Source of the DNA: Bradyrhizobium sp. CSA207
Lineage (GTDB): Bacteria; Pseudomonadota; Alphaproteobacteria; Rhizobiales; Xanthobacteraceae
Assembly: GCF_029051685.1 (NCBI RefSeq)
Contig: NZ_JAACFT010000051.1
Coordinates: 1-47,145 of the forward strand
Length of the DNA stretch: 47,145 bases
Direction of reading: 5' to 3'
This document shows, piece after piece, positions 17,317 through 26,190 of the stretch; within the stretch, counting starts at the first letter, position 1, and each line of letters starts with the position of its first letter. The translations under genes and the position numbers were made by a program. Below the pieces are notes generated by a model. That model was not told where the DNA came from, did no database searches, and saw nothing but the letters and a program-made list of their open reading frames with translations.

Positions 17317-17520
17317 ATGGCTTACAAGATCGTCGCTTCGCAATGCACCGTTTGTGGTGCATGTGAGTTCGAGTGTCCCAACGCGGCGATCAGCCTCAAG
17401 CGCGACATTTACGTTATCGATGCCAAAAAGTGTACGGAGTGCGAGGGCCATTCCGACACGCCGCAATGCGCGGTCGTCTGTCCGGTGCCTGACACCTGTG
17501 TCCCGTCTAAGACAGCATAA
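17317..17520 (+). CDS. fdxN: 2[4Fe-4S] ferredoxin, nif-associated (FdxN/FrxA type)
   Basis: A protein of 67 aa from ATG 17317 with GGAAGG just upstream. Two cluster motifs are visible: CTVCGACEFECP (C-x2-C-x2-C-x3-C-P) and CTECEGHSDTPQCAVVCP, in which the second half carries the 8-residue insert between C-x2-C and C-x3-C that is typical of nitrogen-fixation ferredoxins. Such ferredoxins carry electrons to nitrogenase reductase or serve NifB. In Bradyrhizobium the relative frxA lies behind nifB; here no nifB is adjacent and the gene has its own NifA/sigma-54 promoter. The symbol is by family resemblance. Confidence 0.82.
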   Translation: MAYKIVASQCTVCGACEFECPNAAISLKRDIYVIDAKKCTECEGHSDTPQCAVVCPVPDTCVPSKTA

Positions 17521-17704
17521 GCAGCCCGCGTCCATAAGGCTTCATCTATGTCGCGAACGAAGTAGTCTATGTCGACTCCGAGAAGCTCTCGAAGGGCTCT
17601 GTCGGAGGACACCGTCAAATTTATCTCGAATAAGGACAAGGCCGCTTCGATGCTCCAATGGCCGCGTTGAGGCTTGTCGTCGCTGGCTGACGAGCCGAGG
17701 CGAG

Positions 17705-17845
17705 GTGGACATGCAGAATATCTAAAACTACGTCACGCCGAAGCCGAAGAGACGGTCTCCTCGCGCGACGAGATCGTTCCGGAGATCCTGAAGACGTACG
17801 AGAAGCTCGGCCTCCGCTTGCCCGTGGTCACCTGCACGAGTGCAT
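17705..17845 (+). pseudogene. sufB: sufB fragment
   Basis: Short pieces match the middle of the Fe-S scaffold protein SufB: NYVTPKPKR (after an in-frame TAA) and, one frame over, DEIVPEILKTYEKLGLRL, the counterpart of the family's D-E-V-D-P-E-[IL]-[LI]-x-T-Y-E-K-L-G-I-P-L block. Only about 45 codons remain of a gene of about 490 codons, with a stop and a frameshift. A sufS piece lies 150 nt on, so this is the scar of a former suf operon. Confidence 0.55.
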
Positions 17846-17954
17846 GGAGCGTAGGGTCATAGCGCGATCCCGCCGCCCGCGCTCTCGCCGCTTACTCCAG
17901 TTTCGCAACTCAGCATGCATCCTGAGGTCAGGAACTGTTCCTGCATATCGCCCG

Positions 17955-18153
17955 GCCAGCGTCCAGGCTCCACTTGCCAAGCGGCGACGGACGCATCGAA
18001 GGCGCGCGCCAAAGTCGCTCAGCACGTGAATACCTGCCGCACCGAGGAGATCATCTTGACCAACGTCACGGAGGCGATCGAGCTCATGGCTCGTCGCGGG
18101 GCCAGCCGAACACCAAGCAGTCCGACCTGATCATCCGTGCGATCCTAGAGTAA
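17955..18153 (+). pseudogene. sufS: sufS-type cysteine desulfurase fragment
   Basis: The frame reads ATDASKARAKVAQHVNTCRT, then EEIILTNVTEAIELMA. This matches the SufS block A-T-D-x-Y-E-x-A-R-x-K-V-[AR]-x-F-[IL]-N-A...E-E-I-[IV]-F-T-x-G-T-T-E-A-I-N-L-V-A. After a frame change it continues as GQPNTKQSDLIIRAILE and stops at a TAA/TAG cluster near 18150. The pyridoxal-phosphate lysine and active cysteine regions are missing. Only the N-terminal fifth survives, so no desulfurase is made here. Confidence 0.55.
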
Positions 18154-18419
18154 TCCGGCATTGGCAATTCCTAAGCCCGTCGCGATCACACAGATATCGA
18201 AGCGGCCCGGGTTCGTTCCGGTCGCGGAGCTCATCCGGTTACCCGAACAGGGTATTGAACGCGAACGCATTCACAGGCGGAGCCTCCACAGATCCACGCG
18301 TGTTCACCAGACCGGGAGCAAGGACCGTCGTAGCCAACCTGGTCCAGCTCGCAATCACTTGGGCAATATCGCAGTGACAATCAGTAGGTTGACGCATCGA
18401 TCCTCGTGCGCATAATGCC

Positions 18420-18640
18420 AGCCGTCGTGGTCTCCGGATTTCGTTTGATCCGGAGCTAAGAGGGAAGCCGGTGCAATGCCGGCGCTGCCCCCGCAACTGT
18501 AATCGGCGAGCCGCTGTCCAACGAAGTCACTGAAGCCATGCAGCTTCGGGAAGGCCGGACGGCAGCGACGACCCGCGAGCCAGGAGACCTGCCTCGACAA
18601 GATATCGTCCACGGCGGGGTGTCCCGGTGTGCGCCAAGCA
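18420..18640 (+). ncRNA. Cobalamin (B12) riboswitch
   Basis: The hallmark segments are in order: AGAGGGAAGCCGGTGCAATG, then GCTGCCCCCGCAACTGTAAT, then GGAAGGCCGGACGGCAGCGA, and the B12 box AGCCAGGAGACCTGCC at 18579-18594. This is the adenosylcobalamin aptamer, which lowers expression of the downstream gene when B12 is plentiful. The gene behind it is metE, the B12-independent methionine synthase, a standard target. All conserved core blocks look intact. The exact 5' and 3' ends are approximate, and I did not fold the expression platform. Confidence 0.9.
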
Positions 18641-18709
18641 GCTATCGCTCACGCGACATTCGCTGCATGCGTCCGCCATGGCCTTTGCCCCAATCATGGG
18701 GTCTAAGCT

Positions 18710-21024
18710 ATGTCTATTCTTTCGCTTCCCGTTGCCACACTGGGGACGTCACGCATCGGCCCACGACGCGAACTCAAATTCGCGCTCGAGAGCTACTGGG
18801 CGGGAAAGTCCAGCGAAGCCGAGCTCCTCGAGGCCGGGAGTGGACTTCGTGCCGCTAATTGGGCACGGCAGAAATCCCGCGGTGCGACCGTTATTCCTTC
18901 GAATGACTTCTCGCTCTACGACCATGTGCTCGATACCAGCGTAATGGTCGGCGCCATTCCCGACGTCTGCGGCTGGACCGAAGGTCCTGTGTCGCTCAAG
19001 ACCTACTTCACCATGGCGCGTGGCGCTCAGGACGGTGGTCACGCTCAGCATGGGCCTGGCGTAGCGGCACAGGAGATGACGAAGTGGTTCGATACCAACT
19101 ACCACTACATGGTGCCGGAATTTCACCAGGAACAGATTTTTAAGTATTCCTCTCGGAAGCCGATCGAGGAGTAGGAGGAGGCGAGAAGCCTCGGCTACCA
19201 GACGCGCCCCGTCCTAGTTGGCCCAGTCACTTTCCTGAAGCTCCGCAAAAGCGTAAATCCCGCATTCAATCCGCTGTCGCTGCTTGATCGTCTCCTCCCA
19301 GTCTATGTCGATGTTCTCCGCGAACTAGCCTCGCGCGGTGCTGAATGGGTTCAGCTCGACGAGCCATGCCTAGTGATGGACGTCGACGAAGCATCTCGGG
19401 CGGCTGTCCGCCGAACCTATGCTCATTTCGCTAAGGCTGTGCCGGCCCTTAAAATCATGCTGGCCACATATTTCGGGGCCGTTGGCGACAATCTTGAAAC
19501 AACCTTGGCCTTGCCCGTTGCCGGGCTTCATGTCGACCTGGTTCGGGCACCCGACGAGTCGGATGCGATTGTCGCCACAGCCCATAGAGATCTCGTAGTC
19601 TCGCTAGGCGTCGTTGATGGTCGCAACGCGTGGCGCTCCAATCTCCCGGCGCTGCTCGACCAACTTGATCCTATGGTCAAGAAACTGGGCAAGGACCGTG
19701 TTCAGATTGCTCCCTCCTGCTCGCTGCTTCATGTTCCGATCGACATTGAGCTAGAGACCGATCTCGATCCCAATCTGAAGACGTGGCTGGCGTTCTCAGT
19801 TCAGAAGATCGAGGAACTTTCGATATTGGGCAAAGCGCTGGCCGGCCATGCTGCCGAGGTGGCCGATGAACTCGCGCTCTCGGAGGACGCAGCCGTCACC
19901 CGCGAAACATCGCCCAAGATCCACAATGCGAATGTCGCCGGACGAATGGCCGCGATCGACGATAGCATGCGTCGCCGTCGCAGCGCGTTCACCCAGCGTG
20001 CCGACGTCCAGCGCGTCGCGTTCGCATTGCCGATTTTCCAACGACAACCATCGGATCATTTCCGCAAACGGCCGACGTCCGGAATGCGCGTGCGGCTCAT
20101 GCGCGGGGAGCGCTGAATGACACGCAGTACGAGCAGCTTCTGAAAGCGGAGACAGCCCGTACCGTCCAGTGGCAGGAAGATATCGGCCTGGACGTGCTCG
20201 TACACGGTGAGTTCGAGCGCAATGACATGGTTCAATACTTCAGCGAGCAGCTGTTGGGTTTCGCTTTCACCAAGCACGGTTGGGTTCAGTCTTATGGCTC
20301 GCGGTACGTTCGTCCGCCCATCCTGTTCGGAGATGTCTCCCGGCCGAAGCCTATGACCGTTGAATCGTGGCGCTATGCGCAGTCTCTGACCAAAAAGCCC
20401 ATCAAGGCTATGCTGACCGGACCGGTGACGATCCTGAACTGGTCGTTTGTCCGTGACGACGTCTCGCGGAGCGAGACATGCCGACAGATCGCTCTCGCGA
20501 TCCGAGATGAGGTCATCGACCTTGAGGCGGCTGGAGCGACCATGATCCAGATCGACGAGGCTGCGTTGCGGGAGGGATTGCCGCTACGCAAATCGCAGTG
20601 GAAGAACTATCTCGATTGGGCAGTAGACAGCTTCCGCGTTTGCTCCTCCGCTGTGGCCGACGGAACCCAGGTCCATACCCATATGTGTTATTCCGAGTTC
20701 AACGAAATCATCGATGCGATCGCAGCAATGGATGCCGACGTCATTTCAATCGAGACCTCGCGTTCTAGAATGGAATTGCTCGACGCCTTCAAGAGCTACA
20801 AATATCCTAATGAGATCGGGCCCGGCGTCTATGACATTCATTCACCGCGCATTCCCGCAGCGGCGGAAATCAAGCAGCTGATTGTGTTGGCGCGGCAGCG
20901 AGTGTCTGATCGGCAACTCTGGATCAATCCCGACTGCGGACTGAAAACTCGAAAGTGGGAGGAGGTGCGTCCCACGCTCGTCAATATGGTGGCCGCCGCA
21001 CGCGAGTTGCGGGCTGAGCCATGA
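18710..21024 (+). pseudogene. metE: metE, cobalamin-independent methionine synthase, broken by one stop and one frameshift
   Basis: From ATG 18710 the frame encodes SILSLPVATLGTSRIGPRRE and the MetE N-terminal barrel, interrupted by a TAG at 19172-19174 and then continuing unshifted (SLGYQTRPVLVGPVTFLKLR) to about 20035. One T appears to be lost from a T-run at 20034-20037; thereafter the next frame gives FPTTTIGSFPQTADVRNARA and runs to the TGA at 21022-21024. The zinc and homocysteine site is kept: HMCYSEFN (His and Cys), ISIETSRS (Glu) and NPDCGLKTR (Cys). The total of about 770 codons is full length. MetE methylates homocysteine from 5-methyltetrahydropteroyl-triglutamate. The lesions are few, so the loss is recent or partly due to sequencing. 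Confidence 0.88.
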
Positions 21025-21590
21025 TGATGCGGAGCGTTTCGCCACGCTTTTGTGAATGAGATGCACACGCTTTGGGGGCCTGCGATGTCCTTGCGAGCTT
21101 CCCAAAGTTCCCAGAGACGGGGAATGCCGGCTGGCATTGGCCGAGGCGGTCGCATACAGCCGGCGACAAGCTCGATTCTCGATCCGACGGCCGATAGCCT
21201 GCCGGCGATGCCGATCGAAGTCATTAACGCTCGACGCTAGCGTTAGCCCTACTTTTTCATTTATCCATCGCGTGGATGCGTCCCATCACAACAATCTATT
21301 TTACCGCCCTTACGGAATGTCATACGAAATTGGCGCCTTGGCACGATCTTCGGGAAGATAATCGAGCGTTGCTGGTGTTTTGGGGATGCCAAATGCTGCT
21401 GCGCGACGGCAAGCGGCCGCTTGAGTTTCAGGGCGCGGCGCCCAAGCCGCTTGCGCGAAGGATCCCAGTTCGATCAAGGCACTGCCTTGCCAGCCGGACG
21501 CGGGCGAGTGGTCGGCAAGTCCTGAAGTGTCCCACAGGAGCGGAAGGCAAGCGGCTCCAGATTTCGCTGAGGCGATATCCGCTTCTCGTT
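21025..21590. other. Gene-poor stretch after metE
   Basis: Only short open frames without family resemblance are visible. No terminator directly follows metE. Confidence 0.4.
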
Positions 21591-21595
21591 GTTTG

Positions 21596-21726
21596 ACGGC
21601 GAATGCCCTCGCCGTAAAGCGATCGCCGGTAGTCCTCCCTACCGACGAAAGCTGGTGCGATGCGTAAAGCAGCGTCGCTCCTGCGTGACTTTCGCCCGGC
21701 CTCCCGAGTAGGCCGGGCGCTTTTTT
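21596..21726 (+). ncRNA. Candidate small RNA with anti-Shine-Dalgarno loop
   Basis: Three clear stem-loops lie in a row. The first is 21596-21615 (ACGGCGA-ATGCCC-TCGCCGT, 7 bp). The second is 21627-21644 (CGGTAG-TCCTCC-CTACCG, 6 bp), whose exposed loop UCCUCC is complementary to GGAGGA ribosome sites. The third is the intrinsic terminator at 21693-21726. A weaker stem (GCGATG/CGTCGC) lies between them. Rhizobial small RNAs of the alpha-r14 and 'cuckoo' types expose CUCCUCC motifs in this way. No protein frame accounts for the region. Its start is a guess; no promoter was assigned with confidence. Confidence 0.5.
21693..21726 (+). terminator. Rho-independent terminator
   Basis: A 9-bp GC-rich stem (CGCCCGGCC at 21693-21701, GGCCGGGCG at 21711-21719) has a 9-nt loop and is followed by C and six Ts (21721-21726). 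It is the best intrinsic terminator in the window. It probably ends the small RNA candidate, since metE ends 670 nt upstream. Confidence 0.85.
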
Positions 21727-21839
21727 ATGTGCCTGGTTATGAGTGACAGCACGGGATCATTCATTTTGACGTCATTGCGGGACGCCGGGTACGTGCATCG
21801 CATCTGCTACAGCAAAGCATGAGGCCGGTGCTGTTAATC

Positions 21840-22907
21840 CTATCTGTCTATAGAAGGCTTTGGCGTCGTGTTCGTACGCGTGGGTAGTATCGGATACTCG
21901 ATCTTAGATACCCGCCCGGTCAGCGAATTCAGAAACGCTACGATATCGTTCTCTTCCTCATCGCTAAGCTTGGCGCCGAGCTGGATTTCACTCATCAGGG
22001 CAACAGCTTGCTTCAGGCTCCAAACTTGGCCCGAATGAAAGTAAGGGGCTCGCAACGCGACGTTCCGCAAGGGCGCCGCGCGGAAGACATATTCGTCACC
22101 GACTGCCTTGGTGACCGCGAACCGGCCCTTATCGGCGGCCGGAAGCAGGCTTGCGTCAGGCTTTTTCATCATGCCGAATGGGAAGTAGGCCTGTCCACCG
22201 ATGTTGATTCCATTGTGGCAAGCGGAGCATCCCTTCTCTATAAACAGCGCCAACCCTGACTTCTGCTGATCATTGAGAGCATGTGTATTGCCCTCCAAAT
22301 ACTGATCGAATGGGGCCGCAGGTGTAATGAGAGTCGCTTCAAAAGCCTCGATTGCCTTCGCAAAGTTTTCGAAGGTGACTGGTCTGGCTTCGTTGGGGAA
22401 AGCGTTTTTGAACAGGGCGACATAGGTGGCCATTGAGTTCAAGGTGTCGAGCACATGATCCGGAGTCGCATTCATTTCGGCACTCGCCTGCACAGGGCCG
22501 GTGGCTTGCGCCTTGAGGTCCGCGGCGCGTCCGTCCCAGAATTGCGCCGCATTGAACACTGCGTTGTAGACGGTTGGGGCCCGACGTAGGCCGACCTTCC
22601 AGCCGTGACCGACGGAGGTCGGACCGGCATCGACTCCGCCGCTGCCGAGATTGCGGCACGTATTGCAGCTAATGATCTCGCTTGCCGATAGCCGCGGATC
22701 GAAGAACAGCAACTTGCCAAGCTCGACCTTTTCATGCGTGACTGGATTGTCCTTTACCGCAGGAATGACTGAGGGGATCGGATGGAAGATCTGCTTGGCG
22801 GTTCTCATCAGATCATCGTCCGCGTTAGCTCCTGACGACATCAGCAGCCCAATCGCCAAAACAGATGCTTCAGCCACAAGCCGAAGCTCCCGGATCGATT
22901 TGTTCAT
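21840..22907 (-). CDS. Di-heme cytochrome c peroxidase (CcpA/MauG family), first heme motif altered
   Basis: A protein of 355 aa from ATG 22907, with a signal peptide (MNKSIRELRLVAEASVLAIG up to about ANA-DDD), so periplasmic. The family motifs KVELGKLLFFDPRLSASEII, SVGHGWKVGLRRAPTVYNA and RAAPLRNVALRAPYFHSG are present. The second heme site C227-S-A-C-H231 is intact. The first reads C81-N-T-C-R85 instead of C-x-x-C-H: codon CGC at 22655-22653 replaces the expected CAC. Intact members reduce hydrogen peroxide using a high-potential and a peroxidatic heme. With Arg at the axial position the first heme should attach poorly or be misligated, so activity is doubtful. Confidence 0.85.
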   Translation of the reverse strand: MNKSIRELRLVAEASVLAIGLLMSSGANADDDLMRTAKQIFHPIPSVIPAVKDNPVTHEKVELGKLLFFDPRLSASEIISCNTCRNLGSGGVDAGPTSVGHGWKVGLRRAPTVYNAVFNAAQFWDGRAADLKAQATGPVQASAEMNATPDHVLDTLNSMATYVALFKNAFPNEARPVTFENFAKAIEAFEATLITPAAPFDQYLEGNTHALNDQQKSGLALFIEKGCSACHNGINIGGQAYFPFGMMKKPDASLLPAADKGRFAVTKAVGDEYVFRAAPLRNVALRAPYFHSGQVWSLKQAVALMSEIQLGAKLSDEEENDIVAFLNSLTGRVSKIEYPILPTRTNTTPKPSIDR

Positions 22908-24126
22908 TCACCCGCCTCATCAGTTCTGATTGTTAATCAAGGAACAGTCGAAAACGATGCCACCCTCCGTTGCTTCAACCGGTCGGCGCAGCATGCACCG
23001 GATCGTCTGCAAGCGAGACTGCATCAAATGTGCGATTTCGAGGTGCTCACTGCCGGCGTTCGCCCACGAAGCTTTCGGCCCTTATTTGATTGGCGAGTTC
23101 GCTTTGAGCGAGATCACGACGTTCGTGTTGGTAGATCAGACTCGCGCCTCAACCTTCGGCGTGATGATCGATCTGACTACAACAGGTGTGCCGCAAAAGG
23201 GTAAGCTGTCCGGTGGCCGCATCGGTGCTCCATTAAGCGATTGGGTGGCCAATACGCTCCCGCGAAGTTGATGTTCCGTCTTACACCGCTGGTCGCGCTC
23301 ACGGTGTGGCTGGACAATAGCAACCGCGATGCCAGTTGCATCTGACATGCAATCTGCTGATTTAGTTGCAGAACGAGTCCGGGCGAACAAACAACGTCGG
23401 ATGTCTTGCTTTGATGACTACATGCGGTGTCACAGATGCGACAAGCGCCAGTCCCGGCTAGACATCATCGCACAGAGACTTTTGTGATGAGATCCGATTG
23501 CCAGCTTGCGGGCCGCACGCGGGAACGGCGGTAATAAGATCTACGCAGGTGTGGCGAGACACTGAGCCGAGGCGCCCGGCGGTTCGCATCGCTCAAGATT
23601 TCGTTGAGCCCTATCCGGGCTGCTCTGGCGCGCCGCCGCCGCGAAATCCCGCTCGTTTGTAACAGACGAGCCCTCGAGCCTGAACATGGCTTGTCTTCAA
23701 TCTCACCTGAGGTTCGCTGGCATGGCAATTGCTGACCTCAAATCTGAAAGGCGCGGTTACCAGAGCTTGACGGTGCGACCGTCCGATTAGTCGATACTCC
23801 CATTCGGCACGCGCTTAAGTGGCCGGCCTGACACGTGATCCGGCCGGGTGTTGGTTGGAACAAGATAGCCATTCGGTCCATCCACGGGCTAAGCCGGCTT
23901 TTGAAATCCTGCGCGCTCATGGCAAAAAACGCTGAACTTCTGCAGAAGCAACCGTCACTTCGTGCTCTTGCGTTGAAAGACTGCGATACAAGAGGACTTG
24001 CTGGGAGCAAGATCGTGACATCATGTCCGCAGATGGCCAGGTCGTGAGATCTCATCGGCGTCTTACCGAGGAAGGACGTGTTGACCAGTTGTCCATGGCT
24101 GGTTCAAGTTGGATACGGTATCCGTG
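22908..24126. other. Gene-poor stretch
   Basis: There are frames on both strands (for example + 22930-23271 and - 23465-23728), but none resembles a family, and GC skew, starts and codon use do not single one out. A lone TGT-N10-ACA site at 22931-22946 has no partner promoter. Possibly an old insertion or deletion zone. Confidence 0.4.
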
Positions 24127-24315
24127 ATGGCTTCGATTGACGATCGCTTGAATGAGATCAGATACGTGCGGAATGACATTTGGCGCTATCGCAGAAGGCT
24201 TCAAAGCGAGCTAAGTGATCTCGAGCGTAAGATCCTCGAAGAGCGTCTGCTTGAGCGGCAGTCTGCCTTTGAACGGCTCCTAGCGACCACGTTTCCTTTT
24301 ACATTGACACTGTGA
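24127..24315 (+). CDS. Small coiled-coil hypothetical protein (62 aa)
   Basis: From ATG 24127 the frame gives MASIDDRLNEIRYVRNDIW, then RYRRRLQSELSDLERKILEE. This is charged, heptad-like and almost wholly helical, with a short hydrophobic end (ATTFPFTLTL). An in-frame TTG at 24109 gives a slightly longer version. A palindrome, GGATACGGTATCC, sits at 24111-24123 directly before the ATG. The regular helix pattern is hard to obtain by chance, so a real gene is likely, function unknown. Confidence 0.45.
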   Translation: MASIDDRLNEIRYVRNDIWRYRRRLQSELSDLERKILEERLLERQSAFERLLATTFPFTLTL

Positions 24316-24429
24316 AGCAAAATTCCGGACCTGCGCCGCGGGGTCATTCCGCGGAAAATGGCGTCCGCTACAGAACGCCTGCGCCTGCGTCAGGAACGTA
24401 GCGCTCCGGCGCCGCGGGCCGTCGCGCCC

Positions 24430-24540
24430 CTCATGGCCGCCGCCGAGCTGAAAGGCGTCGGTCCACAGCCGTGGTTCACCGACGTGCTGGCCCGGCTGCG
24501 CACCGTGAGGCCGACAATGAAACCGTTCGAGGCGCCCATC
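24430..24540 (+). pseudogene. IS66-family transposase C-terminal scrap
   Basis: The sequence AAAELKGVGPQPWFTDVLAR resembles the end of IS66 TnpC proteins, where [TC]-A-K-L-N-G-V-D-P-Q-A-W-L-A-D-V-L-A-R-I is highly conserved. The lines around it do not continue the family, so only a fragment remains. Confidence 0.5.
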
Positions 24541-24700
24541 CAGGCTACTCACGGTGACCGCGGTGTCGCAGAAACGGGGCGATCTGTATCCCTCCGGCGG
24601 TGGCCTGTCATCCGACAGAACGATCGAAGAAGCTTGAATCGGCCGTAGCGTCAGATTGTACAGAGCAGGCGAACGATATTTCCAGACCAGGTGTAGCCGA

Positions 24701-25207
24701 ATGACAAAACCCGTTCTCGCTTTTGTATTATGTTCCGCTTTCGAGTTACTCGGGCCAAGCACGGGCGCAGTTGCGGGCACAAGGCGGTACGCATGCACCA
24801 TCACTGCCGCCGATCGAGAGCCGGTCGGAGTTCGGAATGAGCGGGCCATTCTTACGGTTCAATATGGCTGTCGGATCGCGGATGGTCTCTTGAGCGACGC
24901 GGGGATCACAGCAGTGTCGGTCAGCGAGTGGGCTGCTGACAAAGGAACATACTTGGCCTCCCTGGAATTTCACCGCGCGCTGGAGGGAGTTGCAATTGGG
25001 CAACTCTCCGAGGCGACCGGATTCTCTAGCATGGAAGGCGAGCAAGGCGTTGCGGTCGCAACTTCCGGCACGGCAGTATTCAAGTTCGCATCTGGCTCAT
25101 TGGCCGCCCTTTCAGGCAAGACCCTTAAATTCACGACCAAACTCACTGGCCTACGTAGCTTCGAATTGGAGTTCACAGATTGGCCAGAATCTCTTCTATG
25201 GAAGTGA
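24701..25207 (+). CDS. Secreted hypothetical protein (168 aa)
   Basis: From ATG 24701 a signal peptide is clear (MTKPVLAFVLCSAFELLGPS, then TGAVAG), predicting export. The mature protein is rich in beta-prone sequence: AILTVQYGCRIADGLLSDAG, then YLASLEFHRALEGVAIGQLS and LKFTTKLTGLRSFELEFTDW. It has two cysteines (near residues 31 and 53) that could form a disulfide. I do not recognise a family. It stands alone between an IS66 scrap and an orphan HTH gene. Confidence 0.6.
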   Translation: MTKPVLAFVLCSAFELLGPSTGAVAGTRRYACTITAADREPVGVRNERAILTVQYGCRIADGLLSDAGITAVSVSEWAADKGTYLASLEFHRALEGVAIGQLSEATGFSSMEGEQGVAVATSGTAVFKFASGSLAALSGKTLKFTTKLTGLRSFELEFTDWPESLLWK

Positions 25208-25515
25208 CTCGTGTCTTACTCTGATTTCCGCTGGCGCTCGGACGCACCAATTACTGTCCATACTCTTCGCCTCACACAATACGTGCTCCCGGCCTGTGTG
25301 CCGTCCTCCAAGACGAGCACCCGCAACAAGTTAACCTAAAACTCCGAAGGCACTCGAGCGCGGTAGAGCGTTCAAATTAACCTTCACCCGAGGCGATCAG
25401 CAGCTCTTTAGGGCACCGATCAGCATCAGGGACGAACTGGCCTCGCAGAAGGGGGCATCTCTTCGGCAGAGCCTGCGCGGCACCGAAGCTATCCACAAGG
25501 AAAAAAGCCAGCCCG
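25208..25515. other. Short gene-poor stretch
   Basis: No toxin gene of the RelE/HigB type could be read in any frame in front of the HTH gene at 25516. A reverse frame ending at 25377 has a hydrophobic segment, but its start would lie inside the HTH gene. Confidence 0.4.
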
Positions 25516-25857
25516 ATGATGAGCACGAAGAAGAAGCTGCCCGCCCACAGCCGGGGCTCCGGCAACATTTTTACTGATCTCGGCCTGCCGAATGCCCACG
25601 AGCACCAACTCAAGGCTGCCCTCGTCGTACAACTGAAGCGGTTGATGGCGGAGCGGGAGATCACGCAGACCGAAGCCGCGAAGCTGGTGGGCGTGAAGCA
25701 GCCCAATCTTTCCAAGCTGCTTCGGGGGCAGTTCAGGCTGGTTTCGGTGGAAAAGTTGCTGCGTATGCTGACGGCGTTCGATCAGGACGTCGAAATAACG
25801 GTAAAGCCACGTCGGAAGAGTGGCAGAGCGGGCCGGATCACGTTTATTCCGGCCTAG
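25516..25857 (+). CDS. XRE/HTH antitoxin-like protein (HigA-type, HTH_37)
   Basis: A protein of 113 aa from ATG 25516 or 25519. It carries GSGNIFTDLGLPNAHEHQLK, then AALVVQLKRLMAEREITQTE, AAKLVGVKQPNLSKLLRGQF and RLVSVEKLLRMLTAFDQDVE. This is the family of short antitoxins with a helix-turn-helix, the S-G-N-[IV]-F-x-D-L-G N-terminus and the conserved [DQ]-V-E-I tail. Normally a RelE-like toxin gene lies just upstream; none is visible, so it is an orphan antitoxin or a stand-alone repressor. Confidence 0.78.
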   Translation: MMSTKKKLPAHSRGSGNIFTDLGLPNAHEHQLKAALVVQLKRLMAEREITQTEAAKLVGVKQPNLSKLLRGQFRLVSVEKLLRMLTAFDQDVEITVKPRRKSGRAGRITFIPA

Positions 25858-25879
25858 GAGCTGCCGAAAGGGGAGGGTT

Positions 25880-26190
25880 CATGACATCTAACGCGACGGC
25901 GGCCAAAACCGCTCATGAACCCACCCTGTAGTGCCCGAACTGCAATGATAACATTCGGCTGACTGAATCCCTCGCCGACCCTCTTCTCGCAGAGACCCAC
26001 CCGCGTTTCCAGGAACAAGTGGGCGAGCAAGGACGCGGAGGTCGCCCGAGAGACCGAAGCGCCCCAGCAGGAGCGCGAGAAGCTCCAAAGGGATCGTGAG
26101 CAGGTCGAACGCCAGGTCGTGAACCGACTGGCGGCTGAGCGCAGCCAACTCGTCGCTACAGAAGCGAGGAAGGCGCGCGCGGCAGCTTGA
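25880..26190 (+). pseudogene. DUF2130 protein, N-terminal remnant
   Basis: From ATG 25880 the sequence gives MTSNATAAKTAHEPTL, a TAG, then CPNCNDNIRLTESLADPLLA in the same frame. This is the zinc-ribbon start of DUF2130 proteins (C-P-x-C-x-x-x-I-x-L-T-E-S-L-A-x-P-L-L). After frame changes it continues as REKLQRDREQVERQVVNRLA, the coiled coil, and ends at a TGA near 26190. Only the first quarter of a protein of about 400 aa is present, with at least two lesions. Confidence 0.6.

Noticed and set aside
22931..22946. Perfect TGT-N10-ACA site near the peroxidase gene
   Set aside because: No -24/-12 element stands at a suitable distance on either strand, and about eleven such sites are expected by chance in 47 kb.
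25377..25568. Reverse frame with a hydrophobic segment (FFFVLIIGLAFFLVDSFGAA) overlapping the HTH gene start
   Set aside because: Its start would lie inside the HTH gene and no ribosome site is visible; possible remnant but not supported.
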